64,000 nucleotides of DNA from Polycladomyces zharkentensis (GTDB lineage: Bacteria; Bacillota; Bacilli; Thermoactinomycetales; JIR-001), in contig NZ_JAFHAP010000006.1 in the NCBI RefSeq assembly GCF_016938855.1, positions 124,001-188,000 on the forward strand, written 5' to 3'. This document shows, one piece after another, positions 28,309 through 37,394 of this stretch. Positions within the stretch are counted from its first letter, which is position 1. Every line of letters begins with the position of its first letter. The notes beneath the pieces were generated by a model that was given only the letters and a program-made list of their open reading frames with translations, did not search any database and was not told the DNA's origin. The position numbers and the translations under genes were made by a program.

Positions 28309-29241
28309 ATGCTTCGCTATCTGGGACAACGCTTTGTGATGATGTTGGTTTCCCTGTGGCTGATCGCGACGTTTACATTCATGATGATGCTGGCAGTACC
28401 GGGCGACCCGTTCACCGGTGAGAAAAAATTGCCGCCGGAAACCCTGAAAAATCTCAGGGCGGCGTACCATTTGGACAAGTCTTACCCGGAGCAGTATCTC
28501 TACTATATGAAAAACTTGGTGATGTTGGACCTCGGTCCCTCGATCAAATACACCACCCGCACGGTCAACCAGATTATCAGCGAGGGATTTCCCGCATCCG
28601 CCCAGTTGGGAGTGCAAGCGATCATCCTGTCGCTCATCCTCGGTTTGACGTTGGGTGTGATTGCCGCGCTCCGGCAAAACCGCATCCCGGATTATACGGC
28701 CACCGTAATCGCCGTATTGGGTGTATCGGTTCCCAGTTTCGTGATGGCGCCGATTTTACAAAAATATTTGGGGCTGGAGTGGGAACTGCTCCCGATCGCA
28801 ACCTGGGAGGGATTTGAATACAGCATCATGCCGACGATCGCGTTGGCCGTACTGCCGTTGGCGATGGTGACACGGCTGATGCGTTCCAGCATGCTGGAGG
28901 TGCTGAGCCAAGACTATATCCGAACCGCCCGGTCCAAAGGATTGTCCCCGAGCCGCGTCATCATGCGCCACACATTGCGCAACGCCATCTTGCCGGTGGT
29001 GACCATCATGGGGCCGCTGACCGCGGGCATTTTGACCGGGAGTTTCGTCATCGAGAAGATCTTCTCGATCCCCGGCATCGGGAAATACTTTGTCGACAGC
29101 GTGACCAACCGGGATTATCCGGTGATCATGGGGATCACGATCTTTTATTCCGCCTTCCTGATCCTGATGAACTTTCTCGTCGATATGATTTACAGCTGGA
29201 TTGATCCACGGATCAAAGTCGGACACAAGGAGGCGAGCTGA
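28309..29241 (+). CDS. Peptide ABC transporter permease (OppB/DppB type)
   Basis: 310 residues, six transmembrane helices with the N-terminal helix typical of OppB/DppB (RYLGQRFVMMLVSLWLIATFTF, followed by PGDPF). The EAA loop is RTARSKGLSPSRVIMRHTLRN. The ribosome site GAGGTGGTGG precedes ATG 28309. It forms the membrane channel with the next gene, 1 bp downstream of its stop. Confidence 0.92.
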   Translation: MLRYLGQRFVMMLVSLWLIATFTFMMMLAVPGDPFTGEKKLPPETLKNLRAAYHLDKSYPEQYLYYMKNLVMLDLGPSIKYTTRTVNQIISEGFPASAQLGVQAIILSLILGLTLGVIAALRQNRIPDYTATVIAVLGVSVPSFVMAPILQKYLGLEWELLPIATWEGFEYSIMPTIALAVLPLAMVTRLMRSSMLEVLSQDYIRTARSKGLSPSRVIMRHTLRNAILPVVTIMGPLTAGILTGSFVIEKIFSIPGIGKYFVDSVTNRDYPVIMGITIFYSAFLILMNFLVDMIYSWIDPRIKVGHKEAS

Positions 29242-29242
29242 G

Positions 29243-30160
29243 ATGGCGATTCCGGCACAACGATTTGAACGGGTACCCAAACGGTCCCAAGAGGCGGAAA
29301 CGATCAAGCGGCCCAGCGTCACCTATACCCAGGACGTCTGGCGACGGCTGAAGCAGAACAAGCTGGCGATGGCGGGGCTGGTGATCATCATACTGCTGGC
29401 GGTCATGTCGATCATTGGTCCGCATTTATCTTCCTATTCGTACTATGAGCAGGATTTGGACGGGAAAAATATGGCGCCTTCGGGCGAACACTGGTTTGGT
29501 ACCGATGATTTGGGCAGGGATGTCTTTGTCCGCACCTGGTACGGTGGACGCATTTCACTGGAGATCGGACTGGCCGCCGCTTTGATCGATTTGTGCATCG
29601 GCGTATTGTACGGGGGCATCGCCGGTTATCGCGGCGGCAAGGTGGACGAAGTGATGATGCGGATCGTGGATATTTTGTGGGGATTGCCGTATCTGCTCAC
29701 CGTCGTGTTGCTTCTGGTCGTGCTGGAGCCGGGTTTGGGCACGATCATCATCGCTTTGACCGCGACGGGATGGCTCAATATGGCACGGCTGGTACGGGGT
29801 CAAGTGCTGCAACTGAAACAACAGGAGTTCGTGTTGGCCGCGCGTACCCTGGGCGCCGATACCAAACGCCTCCTGTTCAAACATCTGATTCCCAATGCCA
29901 TGGGACCCATCATCGTCATGCTGACGTTCACGGTACCCAATGCCATTTTCGCCGAGGCGTTTCTCAGCTTTTTGGGGTTGGGGGTGCAGGCCCCGCAAGC
30001 CAGTTGGGGTACGATGATCAACGACTCGTTGGTCGTCATTTTTTCGGAAGATTGGTGGCGGCTGTTTTTCCCCGCCTTTTTCCTCAGCTTGACGATGTTG
30101 GCATTCAACGTGTTCGGAGACGGTCTGCGTGACGCGCTCGATCCCAAGATGCGGAAGTGA
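29243..30160 (+). CDS. Peptide ABC transporter permease (OppC/DppC type)
   Basis: 305 residues with the OppC/DppC layout: cytoplasmic N-terminus, first helix (NKLAMAGLVIIILLAVMSIIGP), periplasmic-type loop with HWFGTDDLGRDVF, then five helices with the EAA loop AARTLGADTKRLLFKHLIPNA. AAGGAGGCGAGC precedes ATG 29243, directly after the oppB-type stop. It partners the preceding permease. Confidence 0.92.
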   Translation: MAIPAQRFERVPKRSQEAETIKRPSVTYTQDVWRRLKQNKLAMAGLVIIILLAVMSIIGPHLSSYSYYEQDLDGKNMAPSGEHWFGTDDLGRDVFVRTWYGGRISLEIGLAAALIDLCIGVLYGGIAGYRGGKVDEVMMRIVDILWGLPYLLTVVLLLVVLEPGLGTIIIALTATGWLNMARLVRGQVLQLKQQEFVLAARTLGADTKRLLFKHLIPNAMGPIIVMLTFTVPNAIFAEAFLSFLGLGVQAPQASWGTMINDSLVVIFSEDWWRLFFPAFFLSLTMLAFNVFGDGLRDALDPKMRK

Positions 30161-30171
30161 GGTGGACAGAC

Positions 30172-31188
<1,017 letters not shown>

Positions 31189-31191
31189 ACA

Positions 31192-31220
31192 TTGACAGAA
31201 ATTTCGATCCATCGTATCAT
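31192..31220 (+). promoter_or_regulatory. Promoter of the metX riboswitch leader
   Basis: TTGACA (31192-31197), 17-bp spacer, TATCAT (31215-31220), ~33 bp before the SAM aptamer. Confidence 0.75.
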
Positions 31221-31250
31221 AAGCTTCAAATACGAATATCAGGAAACACC

Positions 31251-31392
31251 TTCTTATCCAGAGCGGCGGAGGGACTGGCCCGATGAAGCCCGGCAACCAC
31301 CCCGTTTACCGCGTGCATCCACGCACACGTCAAACGGCGGGGAATGGTGCCAATTCCTGCAGAACCGACAGGTTCTGAGAGATGAGAAGGGG
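31251..31392 (+). promoter_or_regulatory. SAM-I riboswitch (S box)
   Basis: All S-box core elements are present in order: CTTATCCAGAG, GGAGGGACTGGCCC, ATGAAGCCCGGCAACC, AATGGTGCCAATTCCTGCAG, and closing GAGAGATGAGAAGG. It lies between a promoter and the terminator ahead of metX. SAM binding should promote termination. Confidence 0.96.
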
Positions 31393-31421
31393 GACGGACT
31401 GCGATGGCATGGGAGCAGACG

Positions 31422-31448
31422 ACACCCTCTTCTGATCGAAGAGGGTGT
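31422..31448 (+). terminator. Riboswitch-controlled terminator of metX
   Basis: ACACCCTCTT / AAGAGGGTGT, perfect 10-bp stem and 7-nt loop, then TTCCTTTT. Confidence 0.88.
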
Positions 31449-31475
31449 TTCCTTTTGAAAAAGGAGAGAAAACGC

Positions 31476-32567
31476 GTGGTAGCCAGCGTCGATACGGTGA
31501 CAAAGAAAACGGTGGCCGTGGGGCCGGTAACATTGGAATGCGGTGAAACACTTCGGGATGTGTGCATTGCGGTGGAGACAGTGGGCAGCCTGTCGGCGAA
31601 CCGGGACAACGTGGTATTGGTTTGTCACGCATTGACGGGGGATGCGCATGCCGTCGGGGATGAACGGGAACCGGGCTGGTGGGACGGTTTGATCGGACCC
31701 GGTCGTTACATCGACACCAATCGGTATTTTGTCGTCACCACCAATGTACTCGGCGGCTGTAATGGCAGTACGGGTCCGTCATCCATCAATCCGGATACGG
31801 GGCGACCCTATGGTTCGGCTTTTCCTCCGGTCACCATTCGCGATATGGTCCACGTGCAGTATCGTACGCTTCAGAAAATGGGCATCGATCGGGTTCATAC
31901 CGTCATCGGCGGTTCCATGGGGGGAATGCAGGTACTGGAATGGGGCATCTTATACCCTGAAGCGGTGGAGAATTTGATCCCCATCGCCACCACGGCCGCG
32001 TTGTCCCCCATGGCCATCGCCTACAACGACATCGGGCGCCAAGCCATCATGTCCGATCCGGACTGGCAGGGAGGCGATTACTATCCGGGGCCGGGGCCGA
32101 AAAAAGGGCTGGCCATCGCCCGAATGGTCGGGATGGTCACCTACCGGACGGACACATTGTTTCACCAGCGGTTCCAACGCCGTTTGCAGACCGATGTGCC
32201 GGAATGGTCCCGGGACGCGACGTTTCAGGTGGAAAGCTATCTGCGATACCAGGGAGAAAAACTGGTCAACCGGTTTGATGCCAACAGTTATTTGTGTCTG
32301 CTCAAAGCGATGGACACGCATGATGTGGGCAGGGGACGTGGCGGAATGGCGGCCGCGCTGTCGAAAATCCGCTCCCGCGTGCTGATCATCGGCATTGAGG
32401 AGGATCGGTTGTTTCAAATTGAGGAGCAACGGACATTGTTTCGGGAATTACGGGCGCAGGGAAAAGATGCGCAGCTGTGGGAATTCCGGTCCCCGTACGG
32501 CCATGATGCGTTTTTGATCGAATACGAACAGATGGGACCGGTCATCCGGCAATTTTTGGAGGGGTAG
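31476..32567 (+). CDS. metX: Homoserine O-acetyltransferase (MetX/Met2 family)
   Basis: 363 residues, alpha/beta-hydrolase fold. LVCHALTGDAHAVG forms the oxyanion region, GGSMGGMQVLEW carries the nucleophile Ser, GIEEDRLF the Asp and YGHDAFLIE the His of the triad. It acylates homoserine in methionine synthesis; acetyl versus succinyl donor cannot be fully decided from sequence. Start GTG 31476 follows AAAGGAGAG; upstream codons in the frame fall inside the terminator. SAM control through the riboswitch fits the pathway. Confidence 0.93.
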   Translation: MVASVDTVTKKTVAVGPVTLECGETLRDVCIAVETVGSLSANRDNVVLVCHALTGDAHAVGDEREPGWWDGLIGPGRYIDTNRYFVVTTNVLGGCNGSTGPSSINPDTGRPYGSAFPPVTIRDMVHVQYRTLQKMGIDRVHTVIGGSMGGMQVLEWGILYPEAVENLIPIATTAALSPMAIAYNDIGRQAIMSDPDWQGGDYYPGPGPKKGLAIARMVGMVTYRTDTLFHQRFQRRLQTDVPEWSRDATFQVESYLRYQGEKLVNRFDANSYLCLLKAMDTHDVGRGRGGMAAALSKIRSRVLIIGIEEDRLFQIEEQRTLFRELRAQGKDAQLWEFRSPYGHDAFLIEYEQMGPVIRQFLEG

Positions 32568-32788
32568 CGCCGGAGAGGTGCTGACCCCCTTTCCTTGACG
32601 CTGTTGAATGATTGGGAGTAAAATAAGGATGTTCACAAAGTTGAAACCCCTTTCTAACCACAGGGCTGCTCTTGCTGGCGGTCCGAGGGATTCGACACAC
32701 TTGTCGAAACCTTTGGGAAGCGGTTTGACATCACGGCTTGATCGTACTATCAAAGTCCAATTTACAAGGGGTTATTGGAGGGCGCAAG

Positions 32789-33439
32789 ATGAGCAATCAC
32801 AGCAGTTTCTTCAACCGTCGGCTGCACTCGTTGCTGGGTGTCATTCCGGTGGGCTTTTTTTTGGTCGAGCACTTGTTGACGAACTATTTTGCGACCAGAG
32901 GCCCCGCTGTTTTCCAAGAAAAGGTGGAGTGGATCTGGGATCTGCCGTTCCTGCTCGCCTTGGAAACGGTGTTTATCTACCTGCCGCTTTTGTACCATGC
33001 GCTGTACGGTCTGCACATCGCGTTCCAAGCGAAAAACAACGTGGTGAATCACGGCACGTTCCGCAACTACATGTTTATGTTGCAACGTGTCACCGGCGTC
33101 ATCACGCTCGTTTTCGTGGGATGGCACGTATGGGAAACGCGGGTTCAGGTGGCCTTGCGTGATTTGAACCCGCATGAGTTGACAGTGATGATGCACCAGA
33201 TCCTCAGCAGTGACGTCAATTTTGCGTTGTATTTGATCGGAGTCTTGGCTGCTGTCTTCCACTTCAGCAACGGGCTCTGGTCGTTTTTGGTCAGCTGGGG
33301 CATTACGGTCGGGCCGCGTGCGCAATATGTATCCACTTGGGTGTGCATGGCCCTTTTCGTGGTTGTGTCGTACATCGGCGTCAGTGCCCTGTTCGCATTC
33401 CACAATCCGGAGTTTTTGAACCAGTTGGCGCAGCGTTAA
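32789..33439 (+). CDS. sdhC: Succinate dehydrogenase cytochrome b558 subunit
   Basis: 216 residues with five transmembrane helices, the B. subtilis-type di-haem membrane anchor. Conserved His residues occur at the helix ends (RRLHSLLG, VEHLLTNYF, YHALYGLHI, VGWHVWET, FHFSNGLW) and serve as haem ligands. It anchors SdhAB and passes electrons to menaquinone. TTGGAGGGCGC precedes ATG 32789. First gene of sdhCAB. A TTGACA at 32725 may be the operon's -35 element, but its -10 is poor. Confidence 0.93.
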   Translation: MSNHSSFFNRRLHSLLGVIPVGFFLVEHLLTNYFATRGPAVFQEKVEWIWDLPFLLALETVFIYLPLLYHALYGLHIAFQAKNNVVNHGTFRNYMFMLQRVTGVITLVFVGWHVWETRVQVALRDLNPHELTVMMHQILSSDVNFALYLIGVLAAVFHFSNGLWSFLVSWGITVGPRAQYVSTWVCMALFVVVSYIGVSALFAFHNPEFLNQLAQR

Positions 33440-33455
33440 AAGGGGGCAGTGTTCA

Positions 33456-35216
33456 ATGAACGAAAAAATCATTATCGTGGGTGGCGGATTGGCCGGTCTG
33501 ATGGCCGCCATCAAGACGGCGGAAGCGGGTGCCAATGTCGAGTTGTTTTCGCTCGTGCCCGTGAAACGTTCCCACTCGGTGTGCGCGCAGGGCGGCATCA
33601 ACGGTGCGGTCAACACCAAAGGGGAAGGCGACTCGCCGTGGGAACACTTTGACGACACGATCTACGGCGGGGACTTTTTGGCCAACCAACCCCCGGTCAA
33701 AGCAATGTGTGAAGCGGCGCCGGGCATCATTTACCTGATGGACCGGATGGGAGTGCCGTTCAACCGGACGCCGGAGGGATTGATCGACTTCCGCCGTTTC
33801 GGAGGGACCAAGCATCACCGTACCGCTTACGCCGGCGCCACCACCGGGCAACAATTGCTCTATGCGTTGGACGAGCAAGTCCGCCGCTGGGAAGTGGCCG
33901 GTCGGGTCACCAAGTACGAGCACTGGGAATTCCTGAAGGTGATCTTGGACGATGAAGGCCGTTGCCGCGGGATCGTGGCGCAAAACCTGCGCAATCACGA
34001 GATCAAGGCTTTCCTGGCCGACGCCGTGATCCTGGCGACGGGCGGCTTGGGCATGATTTTCGGCAAATCGACCAACTCGATGATCAACACCGGATCGGCG
34101 GCGAGTGCCGTATATCAACAAGGTGCTTATTACGCCAACGGGGAGTTCATCCAAGTACACCCGACCGCCATCCCGGGCGATGATAAATTGCGCCTGATGT
34201 CCGAGTCCGCACGGGGAGAAGGCGGGCGTGTCTGGACCTATAAAGACGGCAAACCGTGGTACTTCCTCGAGGAAATGTACCCGGCTTACGGCAACTTGGT
34301 GCCGCGGGATATCGCCACGCGGGCCATCTTCAAAGTGTGCGTGGACATGAAGCTCGGGATCAACGGAGAAAACATGGTTTACCTCGATCTGTCCCACAAA
34401 GATCCCAAAGAGCTGGATATCAAATTGGGTGGTATCATCGAGATTTACGAGAAGTTCATGGGTGAAGACCCGCGCAAGGTGCCGATGAAAATCTTCCCGG
34501 CCGTGCACTACTCGATGGGCGGACTGTGGGTCGACTACAACCAAATGACCAACATCCCCGGTCTTTTTGCCGCAGGCGAGTGCGAATATCAGTATCACGG
34601 CGCCAACCGTCTCGGGGCCAACTCGCTCCTGTCGTGTATTTTCGGTGGCATGGTGGCCGGACCGAAAGCGATCGAATATGTGCGCGGATTGGAAAAATCA
34701 GCGGAAGACCTGCCGTCGACGCTGTATGAGTCCGTTGTCAAGGATGAAGAGGCCAAATACGAACAGCTGCTCAAGATGGACGGCACCGAAAATGCCTACA
34801 AACTGCATCAGGAGCTGGGTCAATGGATGACCGACAATGTGACGGTCGTTCGGTACAATGACCGCCTGTTGAAAACGGACGAGAAAATTCAAGAGCTGAT
34901 GGAACGCTATCAAAACATCAATATGAGTGACACCGGCAAATGGAGCAACCAAGCCGTCTCCTTCACCCGCCAGTTGTGGAACATGCTGCAATTGGCCCGG
35001 GTGATTACGCTGGGAGCTTACCATCGAAATGAAAGCCGCGGTGCACACTACAAACCCGAGTTCCCGGAACGGAACGACGAAGAGTGGCTGAAAACGACCA
35101 AGGCCAAATTCACCGAGGACGGACCGGCGTTCGAATACGAACCGGTTGACATCTCGTTGATCAAACCGCGTCCGCGCCGGTATGACGTGGCGAAAGAGGA
35201 GGCGGCGAAACAATGA
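33456..35216 (+). CDS. sdhA: Succinate dehydrogenase flavoprotein subunit
   Basis: 586 residues. FAD-binding GxGxxG (IVGGGLAGLMAAIKTAEAG), flavinylation His in the RSHSVCAQGGINGAVN block, dicarboxylate site HPTAIPGDDKL and active-site region GEGGRVWTY; C-terminal Arg/His-rich end. It oxidises succinate to fumarate in the TCA cycle. AAAGGGGGCAG precedes ATG 33456. It overlaps sdhB by 4 bp (ATGA), consistent with translational coupling. Confidence 0.96.
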   Translation: MNEKIIIVGGGLAGLMAAIKTAEAGANVELFSLVPVKRSHSVCAQGGINGAVNTKGEGDSPWEHFDDTIYGGDFLANQPPVKAMCEAAPGIIYLMDRMGVPFNRTPEGLIDFRRFGGTKHHRTAYAGATTGQQLLYALDEQVRRWEVAGRVTKYEHWEFLKVILDDEGRCRGIVAQNLRNHEIKAFLADAVILATGGLGMIFGKSTNSMINTGSAASAVYQQGAYYANGEFIQVHPTAIPGDDKLRLMSESARGEGGRVWTYKDGKPWYFLEEMYPAYGNLVPRDIATRAIFKVCVDMKLGINGENMVYLDLSHKDPKELDIKLGGIIEIYEKFMGEDPRKVPMKIFPAVHYSMGGLWVDYNQMTNIPGLFAAGECEYQYHGANRLGANSLLSCIFGGMVAGPKAIEYVRGLEKSAEDLPSTLYESVVKDEEAKYEQLLKMDGTENAYKLHQELGQWMTDNVTVVRYNDRLLKTDEKIQELMERYQNINMSDTGKWSNQAVSFTRQLWNMLQLARVITLGAYHRNESRGAHYKPEFPERNDEEWLKTTKAKFTEDGPAFEYEPVDISLIKPRPRRYDVAKEEAAKQ

Positions 35217-35965
35217 GCGAACAACAAACCGTACACCTGATCATCACCCGGCAAGACGGACCTGGTTCCAAACCGTACAAAGAAGAGTTCCGCATCCCAT
35301 ACCGGAAAAACATGAACGTCATTTCGGCGTTGATGGAAATCCAACGCAACCCGGTCAACGCGAAAGGCGAGGAAACCACACCGGTCGTATGGGAATCCAA
35401 CTGTTTGGAAGAGGTGTGCGGGGCCTGCTCCATGGTGATCAACGGGCGACCCCGGCAAGCCTGTACCGCTTTGATCGATCATCTGAAACAACCGATCCGG
35501 ATTGAGCCGATGCGCACCTTCCCGGTCGTTCGAGACCTGATCGTCGACCGGAGCCGCATGTTTGACGCATTGAAACGGGTGAAAGCGTGGATCCCGATCG
35601 ACGGTACTTACGACTTGGGGCCGGGACCGCGCATCCCGGAAACGGTACGCCAATGGCGATATGAGCTGTCCAAATGTATGACGTGTGGTGTCTGTTTGGA
35701 GGCGTGCCCCAACGTCAACAGCAAATCCAAGTTTATGGGACCGTTTGTGGCCGGTCAGGTGGCATTGTTCAACTCGCATCCGACGGGCGAGATGAACAAG
35801 GACGAACGTCTGGAAGCGCTGATGGGCGAAGGCGGATTGCAGGAATGCGGCAACTCGCAAAACTGCGTGCAATCCTGCCCCAAAGGCATTCCATTGACCA
35901 CCGCCATCGCCAAAATGAACCGCGAAGGAACCAAAATGCTGTTTCGCAAATGGTTGTCGCTATAA
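35213..35965 (+). CDS. sdhB: Succinate dehydrogenase iron-sulfur subunit
   Basis: 250 residues. N-terminal 2Fe-2S ferredoxin domain (CLEEVCGACSMVINGRPRQAC) and C-terminal domain with cysteines for the 4Fe-4S and 3Fe-4S clusters (CMTCGVCLEACP and CGNSQNCVQSCPKG). It passes electrons from FAD to the haem subunit. Start overlaps the sdhA stop. Followed by a strong terminator. Confidence 0.96.
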   Translation: MSEQQTVHLIITRQDGPGSKPYKEEFRIPYRKNMNVISALMEIQRNPVNAKGEETTPVVWESNCLEEVCGACSMVINGRPRQACTALIDHLKQPIRIEPMRTFPVVRDLIVDRSRMFDALKRVKAWIPIDGTYDLGPGPRIPETVRQWRYELSKCMTCGVCLEACPNVNSKSKFMGPFVAGQVALFNSHPTGEMNKDERLEALMGEGGLQECGNSQNCVQSCPKGIPLTTAIAKMNREGTKMLFRKWLSL

Positions 35966-35970
35966 CACAG

Positions 35971-36001
35971 AACCACGGATCATCTGATCCGTGGTTTTTT
36001 G
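35971..36001 (+). terminator. Terminator of sdhCAB
   Basis: AACCACGGATCA / TGATCCGTGGTT, perfect 12-bp stem with 2-nt loop then a T-run. Confidence 0.9.
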
Positions 36002-36139
36002 TTGAGCGTATGAAACACCAGCAAGAGGGATGTTTGAATTCCTGGAAAACGATTTTCATGCATGTCATTGGAGCGAGCGAGAAACGACGCACCGGGAATC
36101 GAGAGTGGGTCAACCGCTTGCTCATGAGGCGTTGTCTGG

Positions 36140-36330
36140 TGCCCAAGGGTCACATTGCTTTCCCGGCTCGTTCCACCTGCGCCCTGCAGGACGCAGATGA
36201 TAACCGTTCAGACCCGGTCAGCGCAGAGTGCGGGCAAAGTACGCTTCGCTTTGAGGAAATTGCCCGCGATTTCATCCTGCGCTTTCCGGGTCTGCGCTCA
36301 GCCGGGGCTTGGTAAGTCGCTCGCCTGGGG
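36140..36330 (-). repeat. Dispersed ~190-bp repeat, copy C (in the 35966-36421 gap)
   Basis: Opposite orientation to copies A and B. Read on the plus strand: CATTGCTTTCCCGGCTCG, CACCTGCGCCCTGC, GACCCGGTCAGCGCAGAG, AGTACGCTTCGC, TTGCCCGCGATTTCATCCTGC, then CCGGGGCTTGGTAAGTCGC. Each has a reverse-complement counterpart in copy B in the same order. Frames differ, so the conservation is not protein-driven. Nothing else is recognised in this gap. Confidence 0.7.
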
Positions 36331-36381
36331 AAACATTGCTCTCTTACTGAATGTCGAGACACCCTGGACTCCGGAATACGC

Positions 36382-36415
36382 AAAACCCCCCTTGACTGTA
36401 TCAAGTCAAGGGGGG
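36382..36415 (-). terminator. Terminator of the DUF1002 gene
   Basis: CCCCCCTTGAC / GTCAAGGGGGG 11-bp stem; the minus-strand product continues into TTTT. Confidence 0.8.
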
Positions 36416-36421
36416 TGGGTT

Positions 36422-37306
36422 TCACCGGAACAGAGATTTGATCCATTCGATCAACTGCGTGAACCATTCAACCAACATTGCGAAGAAGCCTTCCGCTTCC
36501 TTGGAGTTCAGGACCTGCTGGAATTGATCCTGGAAGTTTTTCAGTTGGTTGGTTACGTTGTCCCAGTTGATGTTCAGGTTGGACAAGTTTTGCGTAAACT
36601 GTGTCAGTTGGGTGATCTGTTGGTTGGTCAGATTGATATTGAGATCACCCGCCACATTGATGACGATGTCGCGGAATTCTTCCGGTGTCTGCGGTTGCTG
36701 TTTGGCTACCTCTTCCTTCAATCTCAACATGAATTCGGTCGCTTTTTCACTGCCGATCTGTTTGGCCAGTTCCGCAGTGCGCACGATTTCCTCGTTGGCG
36801 ACCTGTTTTTGCTCTTCGCTGATCTTGGTACCGGTGGCCGCCTCAAACGCCTTCAGGATACCGGTCAGCCCGGCCGTGCCCGATACCGGTTTCGGTGCGG
36901 TGACGTACACGTCCGCATCTTTGACGCCGGCGGTGATCAAGGCATTGGCATACATCGTGTTGGTAATGGTTGTGATGTTGTGCGTTTGCACTTTGATACC
37001 CGACCCGGCGTCCGTCAACGTGATTTTCGCGGATGAGAGCGCCCGCGAACCGATGGTCGCCTTGCTCAAGTATTTTCCGAGGTATTGATGCTCTTCCGCA
37101 TTGGTGACTTCGATGATCTTCACATCATTGGACACGTTCATTTCATTGAGAATGGCCTGGCGCTCCTGTTGGGTGAGGTCTTGTCCCAGCGTGACCACCG
37201 TCTCTCCCACCACGGCGTCGGCGGACGCGACGGACGGGAGAAACCAGGTGAATAAGAATATGCTCAGGATGCCAAGGCCGATGTTTCTCAGCCAAGTTTT
37301 CTTCAT
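36422..37306 (-). CDS. DUF1002 family secreted protein (YpuA-like)
   Basis: 294 residues: signal peptide (1-30, FLPSVASADA) and a DUF1002 domain starting VVTLGQDLTQQERQAILNEM, with KIIEVTNAEEHQYLG and GLTGILKAFEAATG. The C-terminus is helical with Asn/Gln-rich segments and ends in a short amphipathic helix (LVEWFTQLIEWIKSLF). YpuA of B. subtilis is in this family; function unknown, cell-envelope location expected. GAAGGGGG precedes the ATG. It follows the PBP gene in the same direction with an 88-bp gap. Confidence 0.88.
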   Translation of the reverse strand: MKKTWLRNIGLGILSIFLFTWFLPSVASADAVVGETVVTLGQDLTQQERQAILNEMNVSNDVKIIEVTNAEEHQYLGKYLSKATIGSRALSSAKITLTDAGSGIKVQTHNITTITNTMYANALITAGVKDADVYVTAPKPVSGTAGLTGILKAFEAATGTKISEEQKQVANEEIVRTAELAKQIGSEKATEFMLRLKEEVAKQQPQTPEEFRDIVINVAGDLNINLTNQQITQLTQFTQNLSNLNINWDNVTNQLKNFQDQFQQVLNSKEAEGFFAMLVEWFTQLIEWIKSLFR

Positions 37307-37394
37307 TTGCGTATAACCCCCTTCTCGTTATATATAGACGTAGTTTTCCCCGAAGATGTTTCGCTCATGGATGATTTTACATGGAAAGGAATAA